From contig NC_058058.1 of NCBI RefSeq assembly GCF_020085105.1, forward strand, positions 337,501 through 401,500: a DNA stretch of 64,000 bases. The letters are read 5' to 3'. This DNA is from Siniperca chuatsi. Its lineage: Eukaryota > Chordata > Actinopteri > Centrarchiformes > Sinipercidae. Below the pieces are notes generated by a model. It saw only the letters and a list, made by a program, of their open reading frames with translations. It was not told the DNA's origin and did not search any database. The position numbers and the translations under genes are program-made. Shown here piece by piece: positions 1 through 18,679 of this stretch. Position 1 is the stretch's first letter. Each line of letters begins with the position of its first letter.

Positions 1-636
1 TTGGCTGAAACCCCTGGATCAAGAGTGGGCTTTCACTTTCCGGCCGAGCTATTTAATCGGCGCACCGCTGCAGAGAGGAAACCAAATCACAGTGGAAAGC
101 CGGCTCAGAGAAAGTTATTATACAGTCTGTAGTCATAGAGCATCTGTGGCCGGCGCGTTAAGTCGCCTGCATGGACACTCGGCATCTCAGCAGAGAAAAA
201 TAAAGAGAAGAGAGGAGTGTTCAGCTCGCGGTTTAAGACCACGAGCCAACAGCTGCAAAGTTCCTCCACCACAGTTAGACTCACGGCACTTTGTTGTTGT
301 TTTGGACCAAACGAGAGGAGGATGTGGCGCTCGGATGTTTGAGCTGAGAGAGCAATCGGATCTCAATGTGGACACTGGAGACACATTAATACCAGGTGGA
401 AATGTAATCAGGTTAAAATCATATCTAGATACAATCTGGATACGAGACGCATTTTAATGCCAGGTGTAAAGGGGGTCGATGTCATCACTGTAATCTGATT
501 GGCTAACCATGTGTGAGGTCATACAGGTGAGCAGAGTGTAACTGACACGTTTTAAATACTTCATATGTTCGGACACACAAACTAGCATGATAAGACAAAT
601 TAGCCAGGTTCGGCCCAGTTTGGCCCGGTTACGTAC
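1..636. other. pdia3 intron sequence, no exon seen
   Basis: On the minus strand this lies downstream of pdia3 exon 8, whose donor is at 636-635, so it should be intron 8. I looked for the next exon, which should continue the b' domain and lead to the second thioredoxin domain, and saw none. The open frame at 92-457 on the plus strand has no recognisable motif and I treat it as chance. Pdia3 exons 9 onward must lie outside the window. Confidence 0.6.
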
Positions 637-8738
<8,102 letters not shown>

Positions 8739-9230
8739 GATGGAGGGAAACGATCAACGATTTCAGATGGAAAAATGACAAAATATGAAGGAGACGGTGA
8801 CGTTTTACACCGAGGAGACCCTCCGCACCGCCGTCAGGGTGAAGGTAGTCTAAAGAACTAACGTTTCCGGTCATAGATTCCAAAATAAAATCCGTATATG
8901 GAACATAAGTCAAGTATTTTAAAGTCCACGAGTGAACAAATTATAAATCTGTAAAGGAAAATCAAATCTTGGTAACATTTCGCTCTTTCTCACACCAGTA
9001 GGACACTAAATGACCCTATTTCAATTCATAGGTGACAGCTGGTGCTTTTATTGTGACGGCAGGATAAGTCGAGCATCTCTCCTCTCTCTCCAGCTGTCAG
9101 ATGAAAGGCGGGACGTAAAGAGAAAATACCGGAAAGCTGCTCTCTGATTGGTTCACAGCGGTTAGAGGTGACGTGTGTAGCCGTCTCATTGATCCAATAA
9201 CCTGTCAATCACAAAGCGTCACCGCCGCCG
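8739..9230 (-). promoter_or_regulatory. Candidate pdia3 promoter and 5' UTR region
   Basis: CpG-containing DNA just upstream of the pdia3 start codon. Seen here: TGACGTG at 9169-9175, which fits the core of an unfolded-protein-response element; ATTGG at 9147-9151 and CCAAT near 9194-9198; and CGTGACGG-type motifs close to the start codon. No full ERSE (CCAAT-N9-CCACG) was found. A transcription start was not located. Confidence 0.4.
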
Positions 9231-9239
9231 CCCCCTGTT

Positions 9240-10640
9240 TGATGCTTTTAATAAACTCCTGGGAGGTTTCTGCCATTTATTGTTTTATTATCTGTTCGAT
9301 AGAAAACCGATATTTTACGTTAAAACTCAATAATTCATTTCTACTCCCTTTAATACTAACATTAATTCCCTTTAATATTTGCACCATATTTGTACATTTT
9401 ATACAATTGTATCTACCTATTTATCCATCCAGCAGAATCAGAAATACTTTATTGATTATTGATTATCTTTTGTTGTATAGCGTTTTTGATATTGTGTTAT
9501 TTATGTGTATCATGTTGAACTGATGTTGGAGCTTCGTGAACCAAAAATACAACAGAGAAAGTTTGATTTGTGCACTTTGTGAAGACAGCTTTCTCTTCTG
9601 CGCTCAAACTTTATTTCCAGATTTGTGGTTTTATGAAAAACTTAATTAAATAAAAATAAACGGACCCTTCAGCTGGTTTACAGGCGACCCTGATGTGCTG
9701 ATCCTCATCCAGAACCTCAACACTTGAATCTGGTCCGTCTGAGGAAACGAGATGCTCACAGTTTGAACTATCTCCAGGAAAACAACGGCAGATATATCGC
9801 AACTCTTTTCAAACATTTTCAGGTTATAAAACTGAATGTTGGTGAAATGATTTATTACATTGGTTAAAAAAGGAAAGTTCTTTGAAGTTGATTAGTGAGA
9901 GCCTTATATTACATTTCATCACGTTAATATTACAAGCTTTACGTACTGGATTTATTGTGATATTCACATATAATGCCGTTTCTACTTTTTACAAATGTCA
10001 GAAATGTAACCGACGAAAGGAATCTGTAGCGAGAGACCGTGATGTTTGTATGAAACACCCGTCAGTCTTTCCTCTGTGACGCGCTGGTCAAACAAAGACT
10101 CGTCCCCCCACAATGCACCACACAGCGCCACAGGAAGTCGCTCCTGCCTGTAAGGGTCAGTCTGTGTGACCCGAAGTCACTGAACTGGACACTGATCATT
10201 AATATGTTTAAATAATAACATTTAAACATAAAGCGTCCTCGCACAGGACTCCAGTTCCTGAGCTGAAAGGTTCACAGTGACTCTACTTGTTTTATTAACA
10301 GAACAGCTGATGATGCCGATAATAATAATAATAATAATAATAACTTCTGTCAACATGAAGCCTGCTGATGTTATTTATATTATATATCTGGATCTGTTTG
10401 TTGTTTAGAGAGTTTATTAACTGAGTTACCGGGACGGTGTTTTTAACTATTTAAGAACCACCTGTATGTTTCTAATGTGATGATCACAGAAACTCATTAG
10501 CCAATAAATATCGATCGCTGTTCTCCCTCCAGTCCAGCAGGGTTCGCTGTTCGCTTCGCTGCCGTCCGGGCGAAGCGTCGTCGACGCGGAACTCCGTGTG
10601 TGTTTACGTCCCCGCTGGCTCTTTGTCCGCAGAACCGGGG
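9240..10640. other. Intergenic AT-rich DNA between pdia3 and zinc-finger gene A
   Basis: Divergent intergenic space. Around 9430-9465 the text AGAATCAGAAATACTTTATT resembles the reverse complement of a teleost LINE 3' tail. At 10320-10342 there is an (AAT)n run. Small open frames at 9173-9523 and 9611-9802 have no recognisable protein feature. Confidence 0.5.
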
Positions 10641-10644
10641 GACG

Positions 10645-13600
10645 ATGTGCGCCGTGCAGCTGCTGCGGGTGTCGGTACAGGAGCGGATCAGCGCCGCCGC
10701 GGAAGACTTTCTGCTGCGGGTGGAAAAAGGACGAGAAGCGGCTGAAATCCCGGCGCTGAGAGCGCTGCTCACCGAGCGGCTCGCGGCGGCTGCGGAGGAG
10801 ATCGTCGGGCTGTTTGAGGAAACGGTGGCGGAGTACGAAGACAGAGCCGAGCGGTCAGAGCGGGAGATCCGCCGCCAGAGGAGGCTGCTCGATGCCGTGC
10901 TGAAGCCCGAAGTCAGGCTGCACAGAGCAGGTCAGTCCCCGCTCCCCGCGCCCGGAGGACCCGGAGCGCCCGGAGGCGGCAGACGCACGCTGACTGACAC
11001 TTCCGCTCTACTTCAAAATAAAAGCCCTGTCAGCCAAAGTGGAGTAGTCAGAAAAAGAATGGATGGCAGTTTAAATGATTCAGTTATTTAAATCACACAT
11101 GCTGTGAAACTAAAACCTGGAGCAGTTTGCTGATTAACCAATGAGTCGATCGACAGAAAATTCACCAGAACTAATCGTATAATCCATTAACCACTTACGT
11201 CACGTTTTAGGTAAAAATCCCTTTCCTCCCTCTCAAATGTGAATATTCGCTTAATATCTGAATTTCTTTGGGTTTTGGACTGTTGGTCGTCACTTTGGAC
11301 TCTCAGATACTGAGATTAACATTTTTCACTATTTTCTGACATTTTATACACCAGATGATTAATCGATTAATCGACGATGAAAATAATCGTTAGCTGCAGT
11401 GAAACACAAGTGGACTGTTGCAACGTTTAAACCTGTTTACTGTAAAACCTGTGTGTTACAGCTCAGTTCTCCGTCCTACATCACTATGTTTCTGAACAAA
11501 GACCGGAATATGTGAAGGGTATTTGTGATAACTGACTGTGGTCTGTAGCGAGAGAGCAGTTTCCTACCCGGGACTCGAACCTGGGCCGCTGCGGTATGGG
11601 CTCAGCCTTGTACATGGGGCGTGCAGGTGAGCTACCGGGCCGCCCCAACTAGGATTCTGTTTTGCACAAAGAAGTCAAGTTACTACAGGAAGTCAGGGTT
11701 AGGGTTAAGTCGTTACCCGAGGGGTGTATTACGTAGCGGGTTCGACAAAACCTAAAACCCCAATCAGAGAGAACGGGCATCACGACGGTGGTGACCATCT
11801 TACTGCGTTAACCAGGTTTTCTTCATCGCGCTCTGTGCGCCTTCCCATAAAAGGGGGCGTTTAACGCGTCACCTGACTCTTCTTCCACACAAAATGGACC
11901 AATCGCGTGCCGCCTACAGTCGAGACGAACAGGTCGTTATAACGGAGAGCTGATTTTCAGATTTCCTGCATCCCCGACTGAATGCATGCATGTTTCCATG
12001 GCAACGCGACGCGTGCAGTTTGCGAACAGTAAGTACGCGGCTTCGTTCGGCTCGACGCGTTTCACATGTAACGTTTTCCCTCAGCTGAGACTCTCTCTCG
12101 CTCAGAGAACAGAAGCAGTGACATTCAAACCCAAAGTGTGAACGTAACCTCCTCCGGAGCGGGTCAGGTGTGCGGCATCAGTTACCACGGTGATCTAGCA
12201 GGTTAAAAGAGAGCCACCTTCGTGACGCTGAAAACTCTGGCGTTAGGCTCGACGTACCTCGCTAACCCATTAATCTCGCTTCGCAGTTCACCCTCAGGTC
12301 ACCAGAGTCCATGTAAACAAGTTTCCAGGTGTGTCAGTGTTCATCAGGTGTTGTTTTGTCTCCTCAGAGTCTCTGCAGACAGTGACCCTGAACCACACAG
12401 AGCTCCAGCCTCCAGTCGACCCTGCAGACCTGAACCAGACAGAAGCTGAACGAGTCGACAGCGATGCTTCCTGCCGGCCGACGCCACGCTCTCCCTCACC
12501 CACCTTCCACCCGCCTGTCTCACCGAGCAGCTCGGCCGTCCACAGCGACGACGATCTGGACAGCGACTGGACCACAAAGAGTCGGACTCTCAGACCCCCG
12601 GGGAAACAGAAGAGAGGACGACCGCCGCTCGCCATCAGAAACAAGCGGAAGAGGTCGACTCCAGCTCAGAGTCTCATCTGTCACGTGTGTGGACGCTCTC
12701 TGCAGGGGAAAGGCTTCCTGCTCAAACACGTCCTGCAGGTCTGCGCCAAGGACCCGGACTGTCGCTGTGGCTTCTGCGGCGAGCGACTAGACTCTGCTGC
12801 CGACCTGACGGCTCACCTGCAAACACACCAGGAGAAGAGTAAAACCTGCTCCTTCTGCGGGAAAACCTTCCAGTCGATTCTGGCGCAGGAGCTGCACGTG
12901 CGGCTACACACCGGAGAGAAACCGTACAGCTGCGATGTCTGCGGTAAGAAGTTCAGCCAGAAGGGAAACCTGACGTCACACATGCGCGTCCACGCCGCAG
13001 AGAAACCCTTCAAATGTAAAGAGTGCAGCCGGGCCTTCTGTCACATGACGTCTTTAGAGCGACATATGCAGGAGCACAGCGGCGAGGAGGTGCACACCTG
13101 CAGCGTCTGCGGTCAGGAGTTCAGGAAGCGACGCAGCCTCCGACGACACATGGCGACTCATCAAAAGGACGCTGCCAACAAACTGAAGAGATGCCGCAGC
13201 TCTGCGCCATCCTACCGCTGTAAAGTATGCGGGGACGCCTTCGACAAGCGGACTTTCTTGGTGAAACATGTGGAGACTCACCTGCAGGACCCGGACTGTT
13301 GCTGCGGACTCTGCGGACACCAGTACGAGTCCGCCGCCTGCCTCGACGCTCACCTGCGATCCCACCGCGAGATCGGCAACACCTGCCACATCTGCGGGAA
13401 GTGCTTCCCGGCTCATGCAGCGCTGGAAATGCACATGAGGATCCACACCGGAGAGAAACCGTACACCTGCAGCTTTTGTGGGAAGGCCTTCAACCAGAGC
13501 GGCAACCTGAAGACACACCTGAAGATCCATACCGGTGAGAGGGCGTTCTCCTGTAGCCTCTGCGGGAAGGGCTTCACCCAGAAACAGACTCTGGACACTC

Positions 13601-13870
13601 ATGTCCGCTTCCACAACAAGGAGAGAGCGCTTCCTGTGCCAGGTGTGTGGGAAAGGCTTCATGCAGGACGTGGACCTGAAGAGACACATGCTGATCCACA
13701 CCGGAGAGAAACCGTACGGCTGCAGGGTGTGCGGGAAGAGCTTCCAGGCCAAACGATCGCTCAACGGACACCTCAAAGTCCACACCGCGAGGGGGGTGGG
13801 ACCGGAGCTGGATCACACCTTAGAGCAGCAGAGGATGGACAGTTTCTACTCGGGCTTTATCCAGCTGTAG
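10645..13870 (+). CDS. C2H2 zinc-finger protein (gene A) with 3' frameshift
   Basis: Two coding exons: 10645-10930 (95 codons plus one base) and 12368-13630 onward, phase-1 intron. Exon 1 starts [20 protein letters not shown] and is predicted helical ([19 protein letters not shown]). Exon 2 opens with an acidic/Ser-Pro stretch, then an AT-hook-like KRGRPPL with a basic cluster (about 12610-12660), then fingers. The first finger (CHVCGRSL...) ends in Cys rather than His; ten more C2H2 fingers follow to about 13618. Base 13630 is one C too many: after GAGAGAGCG the frame jumps. The next frame encodes two further good fingers ([16 protein letters not shown]), the tail [11 protein letters not shown] and a stop at 13868-13870. 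As written, translation instead runs to a stop at 13969-13971. Either a sequencing error or a recent truncating mutation. Likely nuclear DNA-binding protein; targets unknown. Confidence 0.88.
11108..11402. mobile_element. hAT-like non-autonomous element remnant
   Basis: In the intron of gene A. Its ends contain ATTAATCGATTAATCGACGA and AATAATCGTTAGCTGCAG, the same motif class as the elements at 22833 and 23290. The terminal CAGCCCTA is decayed here, so borders are approximate. Confidence 0.55.
11556..11648 (-). mobile_element. tRNA-derived SINE head
   Basis: On the minus strand a tRNA-like order is seen: GGGGCGGCCCGGTAGCTCAC with an A-box-like GGTAGCTCACCTG, then a B-box GGTTCGAGTCC about 50 bases later, followed by CGGGTAGGAAA. 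The 5' end opens like a tRNA but no full cloverleaf was checked. Typical of tRNA-derived SINEs. Lies in the intron of gene A. Confidence 0.6.
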
Positions 13871-13971
13871 AGGCCCGGGGGCGGGGTTTAAAAGACCAGA
13901 CTGGTGTTTTTGCATGTGTTAGCCAGTTAGAGACTAATAACTCACCTGTTGATGTAACTGTTGACTTGTAG

Positions 13972-14849
13972 ACCTGGAGTCAAACCAACAATATTCAACT
14001 TTGGTTTTAGGTCCCAAACAACTTCACTTAGAACTTCCCTGTCAATAACGGAGCGGAGTTTCCTTTAAAAAGTCTCAGAACCTCTGAGTTAGTGCTGCTT
14101 CTTAAACCTCAGTACTGTTGCTGGCTGAAATGTGTCCGTAGCACCGAGTATCAAAACCTGTCAAGTACTGAAAGTGGACAGTTAATGTCTGGTCAGAAGC
14201 ATTCAGTCACGGCACTGCCGGGGACACAATTATAAACCCCGATCGATACTGGATCTTAAAGGTCGATCAGTATGTGAAAGTTAAAAAATCACAAAATGAT
14301 GTACATTTTATTACCATAAACACAGAATATAAACAAACATTTCTGATTTGGATCCCTAAATGTGGGTCTCAAAGAATTGTGATCAGCGTGCAGAACACAT
14401 GAAAGCACATGTTTGGTTCAGGACTGGACTGCAGCAGCTCATAAATCCATCTCTAGGTTTGAACGTAAAGTCCTTCTTAAGTTCTTAGCAGGGATGGAAA
14501 GAGTACTAGAATGTTTTACTCAAGTAAAAGTACATGTGTAAAAATGTACTTGGATAACAGTAAAAAGTAGGTCAGTTAAAATGTTCTCTGAGTAAATATT
14601 AGTGCGTTACATTTTTAAAAAGGAGAGGAGGTAAAGAAAAATGTGTATGTGATGATGATGTTAAAGGTGGCACTATTAAACGAGTCACTAGAATTAACAG
14701 AAAAGAGACAAAACTCAGACAATTAAACAAAAATGGCCGACAGTAAATAACACATTTTATCAGGCTACAGAAATTAAGTAACAGCAGAATAAAACATCAC
14801 CAAGGCAACAGAGACGTATAAACAATATATTGTGTCACATTCACAATCG
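13972..14849. other. 3' flank of gene A, no gene
   Basis: Probable 3' UTR and downstream DNA. A teleost interspersed repeat with TTTTACTCAAGTAAAAGTAC lies at about 14490-14600. An AATAAA is at 14788-14793 but is too far from the stop to assign with confidence. Confidence 0.5.
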
Positions 14850-15385
14850 TACGTCTAGTGAAATTCGTTCTCTGCATTTAACCCATCCAGTAGGCTGCTG
14901 CTGTGCAGGCCAGGGCCAGGGCCTGAGCCAGGGCCAGCAGCGCCTGGGCCAGCAGAGCCAGGGCCAGCAGGGCCAGGGCCTGAGCCAGGGCCAGCAGCGC
15001 CAGGGCCAGCAGGGCCTGAGCCAGGGCCAGCAGGGCCAGCAGCGCCAGGGCCAGCAGCGCCAGGGCCAGCAGCGCCAGGGCCAGCAGCGCCAGGGCCCGA
15101 GCCAGGGCCAGCAGAGCCAGGGCCTGGGCCAGAACCAGAGCCAGGGCCAGCAGGGCCAGGGGCTGGGCCAGCAGAGCCAGGGCCTGAGCCAGGGCCAGCA
15201 GGGCCAGGGGCTGGGCCAGCAGAGCCAGGGCCTGAGCCAGGGCCAGGGCCACCAGTCAAGGAGGCAACCTGATATACATGTTACTGATGGTGGTGGAAAC
15301 GTAAACACAGCAAGAACTTGCAAACTCACACAGAAAGGCCGGGATCCGAACTGTGAGGCGACTCTGCTAACCACTAAGCAGGCAG
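14850..15385 (+). mobile_element. Interspersed repeat split by a minisatellite
   Basis: The left part (14857-14895) contains TGAAATTCGTTCTCTGCATT and the right part (15295-15380) contains TTGCAAACTCACACAGAAAG and GTGAGGCGACTCTGCTAACC, both familiar pieces of one abundant teleost dispersed repeat. A GC-rich tandem array fills the space between them. Confidence 0.6.
14907..15252. repeat. GGCCAGCAGCGCCAG-type minisatellite
   Basis: GC-rich tandem array of GGCCAGCAGCGCCAG and GGCCTGAGCCAG units. It keeps open frames on both strands by composition (Gln-Gly rich on plus). Confidence 0.95.
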
Positions 15386-15802
15386 ACAGGTGCTCACAGA
15401 CAGACAGGTGCTCACAGACAGGTGCGCACAGGCAAACAGGTGCGCACAGGCAGACAGGTGCGCACAGGCAAACAGGTGCGCACAGGCAGACAGGTGCGCA
15501 CAGACAAACAGGTGCGCAGGCAGACAGGTGCTCACAGACAGACAGGTGCTCACAGGCAGACAGGTGCTCACAGACAGACAGGTGCTCACAGACAGACAGG
15601 TGCGCACAGGCAGACAGGTGCGCACAGGCAGACAGGTGCTCACAGACAGACAGGTGCGCACAGACAGACAGGTGCTCACAGGCAGACAGGTGCGCACAGG
15701 CAGACAGGTGCACACAGACAGACAGGTGCTCACAGGCAGACAGGTGCTCACAGGCAGACAGGTGCTCACAGACAGACAGGTGCACAGGCAGACAGGTGCA
15801 GT
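15381..15802. repeat. CAGACAGACAGGTGCTCA minisatellite
   Basis: Tandem units of about 17-18 bases, CAGACAGGTGCKCACAGRCA. Repeated CAGGTG gives many E-box-like hexamers. Open in several frames by composition. Confidence 0.95.
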
Positions 15803-17399
15803 TATTACTCAACTGTAGAAAAACTGGTTTATATTTGTCAAAGTATTAAATGAAGCTCTGTTTTGGCGTCAGTACTGAAACAGGAACCAGCTCTGTGGTA
15901 CCGCGGGTTTTAGTACTTAAACCAAAACAAAACTCAGTATTTGATCGTGTTGTTCTTTTTTTCACGGAACAAAAGAAGCCAAAGATTTTAAATGTTTTCT
16001 AAAACACGAACTGAGTGAAACACAGTCTGAAACGGAAGAACTGAGGATTTAAATGAGGAACTCATGAATGTGATGATCAGACAGTTTGTGATGCGAACAG
16101 TCGTGTTCGACATCCAGAGAGATTTCATCGACTGACAGAGGACCAGAAGAAGAAAACGCTTCCTGTTGTCATCAGTCTGCTGGATAATAAAATGTTCTGT
16201 TCAAAGTATTTACACTTTGTTTCTTTTCTGTCTCTAAATACTACAATACCCATGAGCCTCTGCTGCCGCTGGGAGGAGCCGGTCAGAGATTAAACCCGTC
16301 ACCACGGTTGCGGAGTTGCAATGTGATTTTTGTTTGAACACGTTTGGTTTCGAAGCTCTGAGAAATCTTTGACAAGCGACTCAGATAAGTTTGTAAAGTT
16401 TTAAAATTTAAATTTTTTCACATTTTCTTTGTTTAACTTCATATTTTCTGTAAATTTAATTTGCCAAAGCGCGACTCCAGCCCTCCCTACCACGGACCCA
16501 TTTATGTAGTTTTTAGGGGGGGGGGCAGCTCAGCACCGTGTCAAGGTTTTCTAGTCATGAATCAGTGATAAAGGTGTTTTGGTTCGGCGCCTGTTGTGTG
16601 AATAAGGGCTTAGAACATTATGATGCTCAATTATGTCTCATAAGTTGTTGCAGCAGTTTTGGGTTGTTGCCGTTTTCGACCATCGAAAATCCCTCCAGAA
16701 TCCCGCGCGAAGACACCGAGACCTCGAGGAACACAAAGATTCATGCTGTGATTTGGTATCAGAAACGTTTGGCATTTGGAGATTTCTGTCAGAATGACTG
16801 GATGGCGAGCGCTGCTGTTCTGGAAACCGCTCGGGAACCTTATTGTGAACACACCTGGGGAAGCCGTACGTGCTCTGAGTGGCCCGGGTCTCTGGTTTGT
16901 GGCTGTAAAGGTTCAGGAGGCTGCGATTATCCTCGAGGTCATTTTATACAGCGAGGTCAAGCTTCAAAATATGGTCTCGCTACGATGAAACGGCTGCTAT
17001 AAATACACTTGGCCTCAGTGGATCCACAAGACTCTCGGCTGTCCTGTCATACCCAATGTATGCAGTTCCAAGACTGTTTAGGGACCCCAGGGAGGCTCGT
17101 GGGTCCCCAGATCGCTCAGAGATCCTGAAGTCAGAGGTCAGCTGACCCCTTTGAAAGTGGCCACGCCAGTTTTTCCCTCGCAAACATCTGGAGCGCCTGA
17201 CAAGCTGCCATGACGTGGTACCAGAGGAGGACGCAGGTGTAGTTTCACAGTATCTTCACTCACAGGCGGCGGCCGGGGACGGAGGTGGAGGTTTCTCCAC
17301 GCTGTCAGGAACACTAAACCCTTTTCATTTAATTCACTTTCATTTTAATTGAGTTTATTTATTTTACCTAAAAACGACCACATGTGGAGATACTGAGTT
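15803..17399. other. Intergenic DNA without a recognised gene
   Basis: Open frames at 16538-17002 and 16776-16988 have no family I recognise. A run of ten G at 16517-16526 is present. I see no splice-linked exons. Possible unclassified repeat. Confidence 0.4.
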
Positions 17400-18511
17400 T
17401 ACGTCAATAAATGCTTCTTCAGGATCAGAAGTAGTTCAGGGAAGGTGGCGGAAATGGAGTCAGAGGAGGAATCAGAGCGCGGAATTAGAAACGAGGACTC
17501 GAGAGGATTTGAAAATAAAAAGAAAAGGAAGAAGAGTAACTCAAGTGAATAAATTCAGAAAGAGGAGAAGTATCTTGTCGGGACGGTCGCTGTGACACAA
17601 ACAGACGGCACTTTCAAGAATCCACGTGGTCGGAAAGTTTGCGGAAAAGTTTGCAGGAGGATAACAGGAAGCTTGACTGTGTGTCAGACGTCAGAGCTGA
17701 CGGCCCTGAAGATGGCGTTTGGCCTGCTTCCCACTCGAAGTCATGAAGAAGAGAGCAGTCGGGAGGGAGGCCGAGTCACGTCGGGAGGAAGGTGTGTGTG
17801 AGATTCAGAAAGGGGAGGAGGAGGACAGTAACTCAGTGTGTTTGACGTTTGAGGGGAGTTACCGGAGAGAGTGGATGTAGATTATGTGTGTTACAGGGCG
17901 AGGCCGTCTGAGAGAGCTCCTCTCAGGTGTTTCTGTCCGGAGTATGGACGTGTTGCTGAGGATGAAGAGGAGGCAGGAGATGTGGGAAGGACGACTGTAA
18001 CGTGGAGAAAGAGGAAACAAAGAGCCTGCACTGCGAGGGGAAACCACCATACGGGATCAGCACAGAGCCCAGAAAGAAATAAGGAAGTAAAAGTGAATAA
18101 GATCAGAGCAGAAAAGGGAAAGTTACGCTGAAGCTGCGGAGAGAATGCAGAGGAACGGTGAAATGGCGGCAGTGCAGAAGGAAAAGGAGCTGATCATCAG
18201 TGTGGACAAGAAACGATCTCTGGCATTTATTGCCACGGTTATAAACTGTGCGGCTGAAATAAAGTGAAGTCAGAAAGGATTAAGATGGCGCTGGACGCTG
18301 CAAGAAGGTTCCTGAATGCTGTGGACACATCTGGAGAGGATCCAGATGTTACTGAGGGCCGGGTCCAGGTTAGAGAACGGACTGTGGCATGGGACTGTAA
18401 ACAGTTTAAACTGTGAAGCTGTTACAATCCAGCAGGTGGCGGTAATGCACAATCAGGGACGCCAACCGCCATAAAACGCAACAGAAGAAGAAGAAGAAGA
18501 AGAAGAAGAAG

Positions 18512-18541
<30 letters not shown>
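17400..18541 (+). mobile_element. LINE remnant: ORF1 CCHC region and 3' end with (GAA)n tail
   Basis: At 17919-18130 the plus strand reads PLRCFCPEYGRVAEDEEEA and later SPERNKEVKVNKIRAEK, a decayed copy of the CCHC-knuckle ORF1 found in teleost LINEs. The 3' end is diagnostic: GGTGGCGGTAATGCAC near 18434, GCCAACCGCCATAAAAC at 18461-18477, then a (GAA)n tail at 18485-18541. Most of ORF2 is absent. The tail ends about 140 bases before the start codon of gene B. Confidence 0.75.
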
Positions 18542-18542
<1 letters not shown>

Positions 18543-18679
18543 GTAGTGTCAGGAGCATCGTCCGGTCCAGCAGGGGGCAGACTCCGGCTCGCTCTCTCCT
18601 CTCAGTGTGAACTCGCTGACCCGGAACAGACCCGTGTTGTTTTCCGGTTGCTGGCCGGTGGACGGAGCTCTGTACCGGG

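Noticed and set aside
9191-9215. Full ERSE element near CCAAT at 9194
   Set aside because: The sequence nine bases downstream is not CCACG.
11556-11648. Functional tRNA gene
   Set aside because: A and B boxes are present but no matching acceptor stem was seen; a SINE head fits better.
13054-13785. Antisense frame of 243 codons over gene A
   Set aside because: Mirror of zinc-finger codons; a usual shadow of C2H2 genes, as is 21874-22575 over gene B.
14841-15812. Cys-rich and Trp-Pro-rich frames on the minus strand
   Set aside because: They follow repeat composition of the two minisatellites.
16538-17002. Open frame of 154 codons
   Set aside because: No recognised motif, no exon signals, overlapping frame of similar length; kept only as unassigned DNA.
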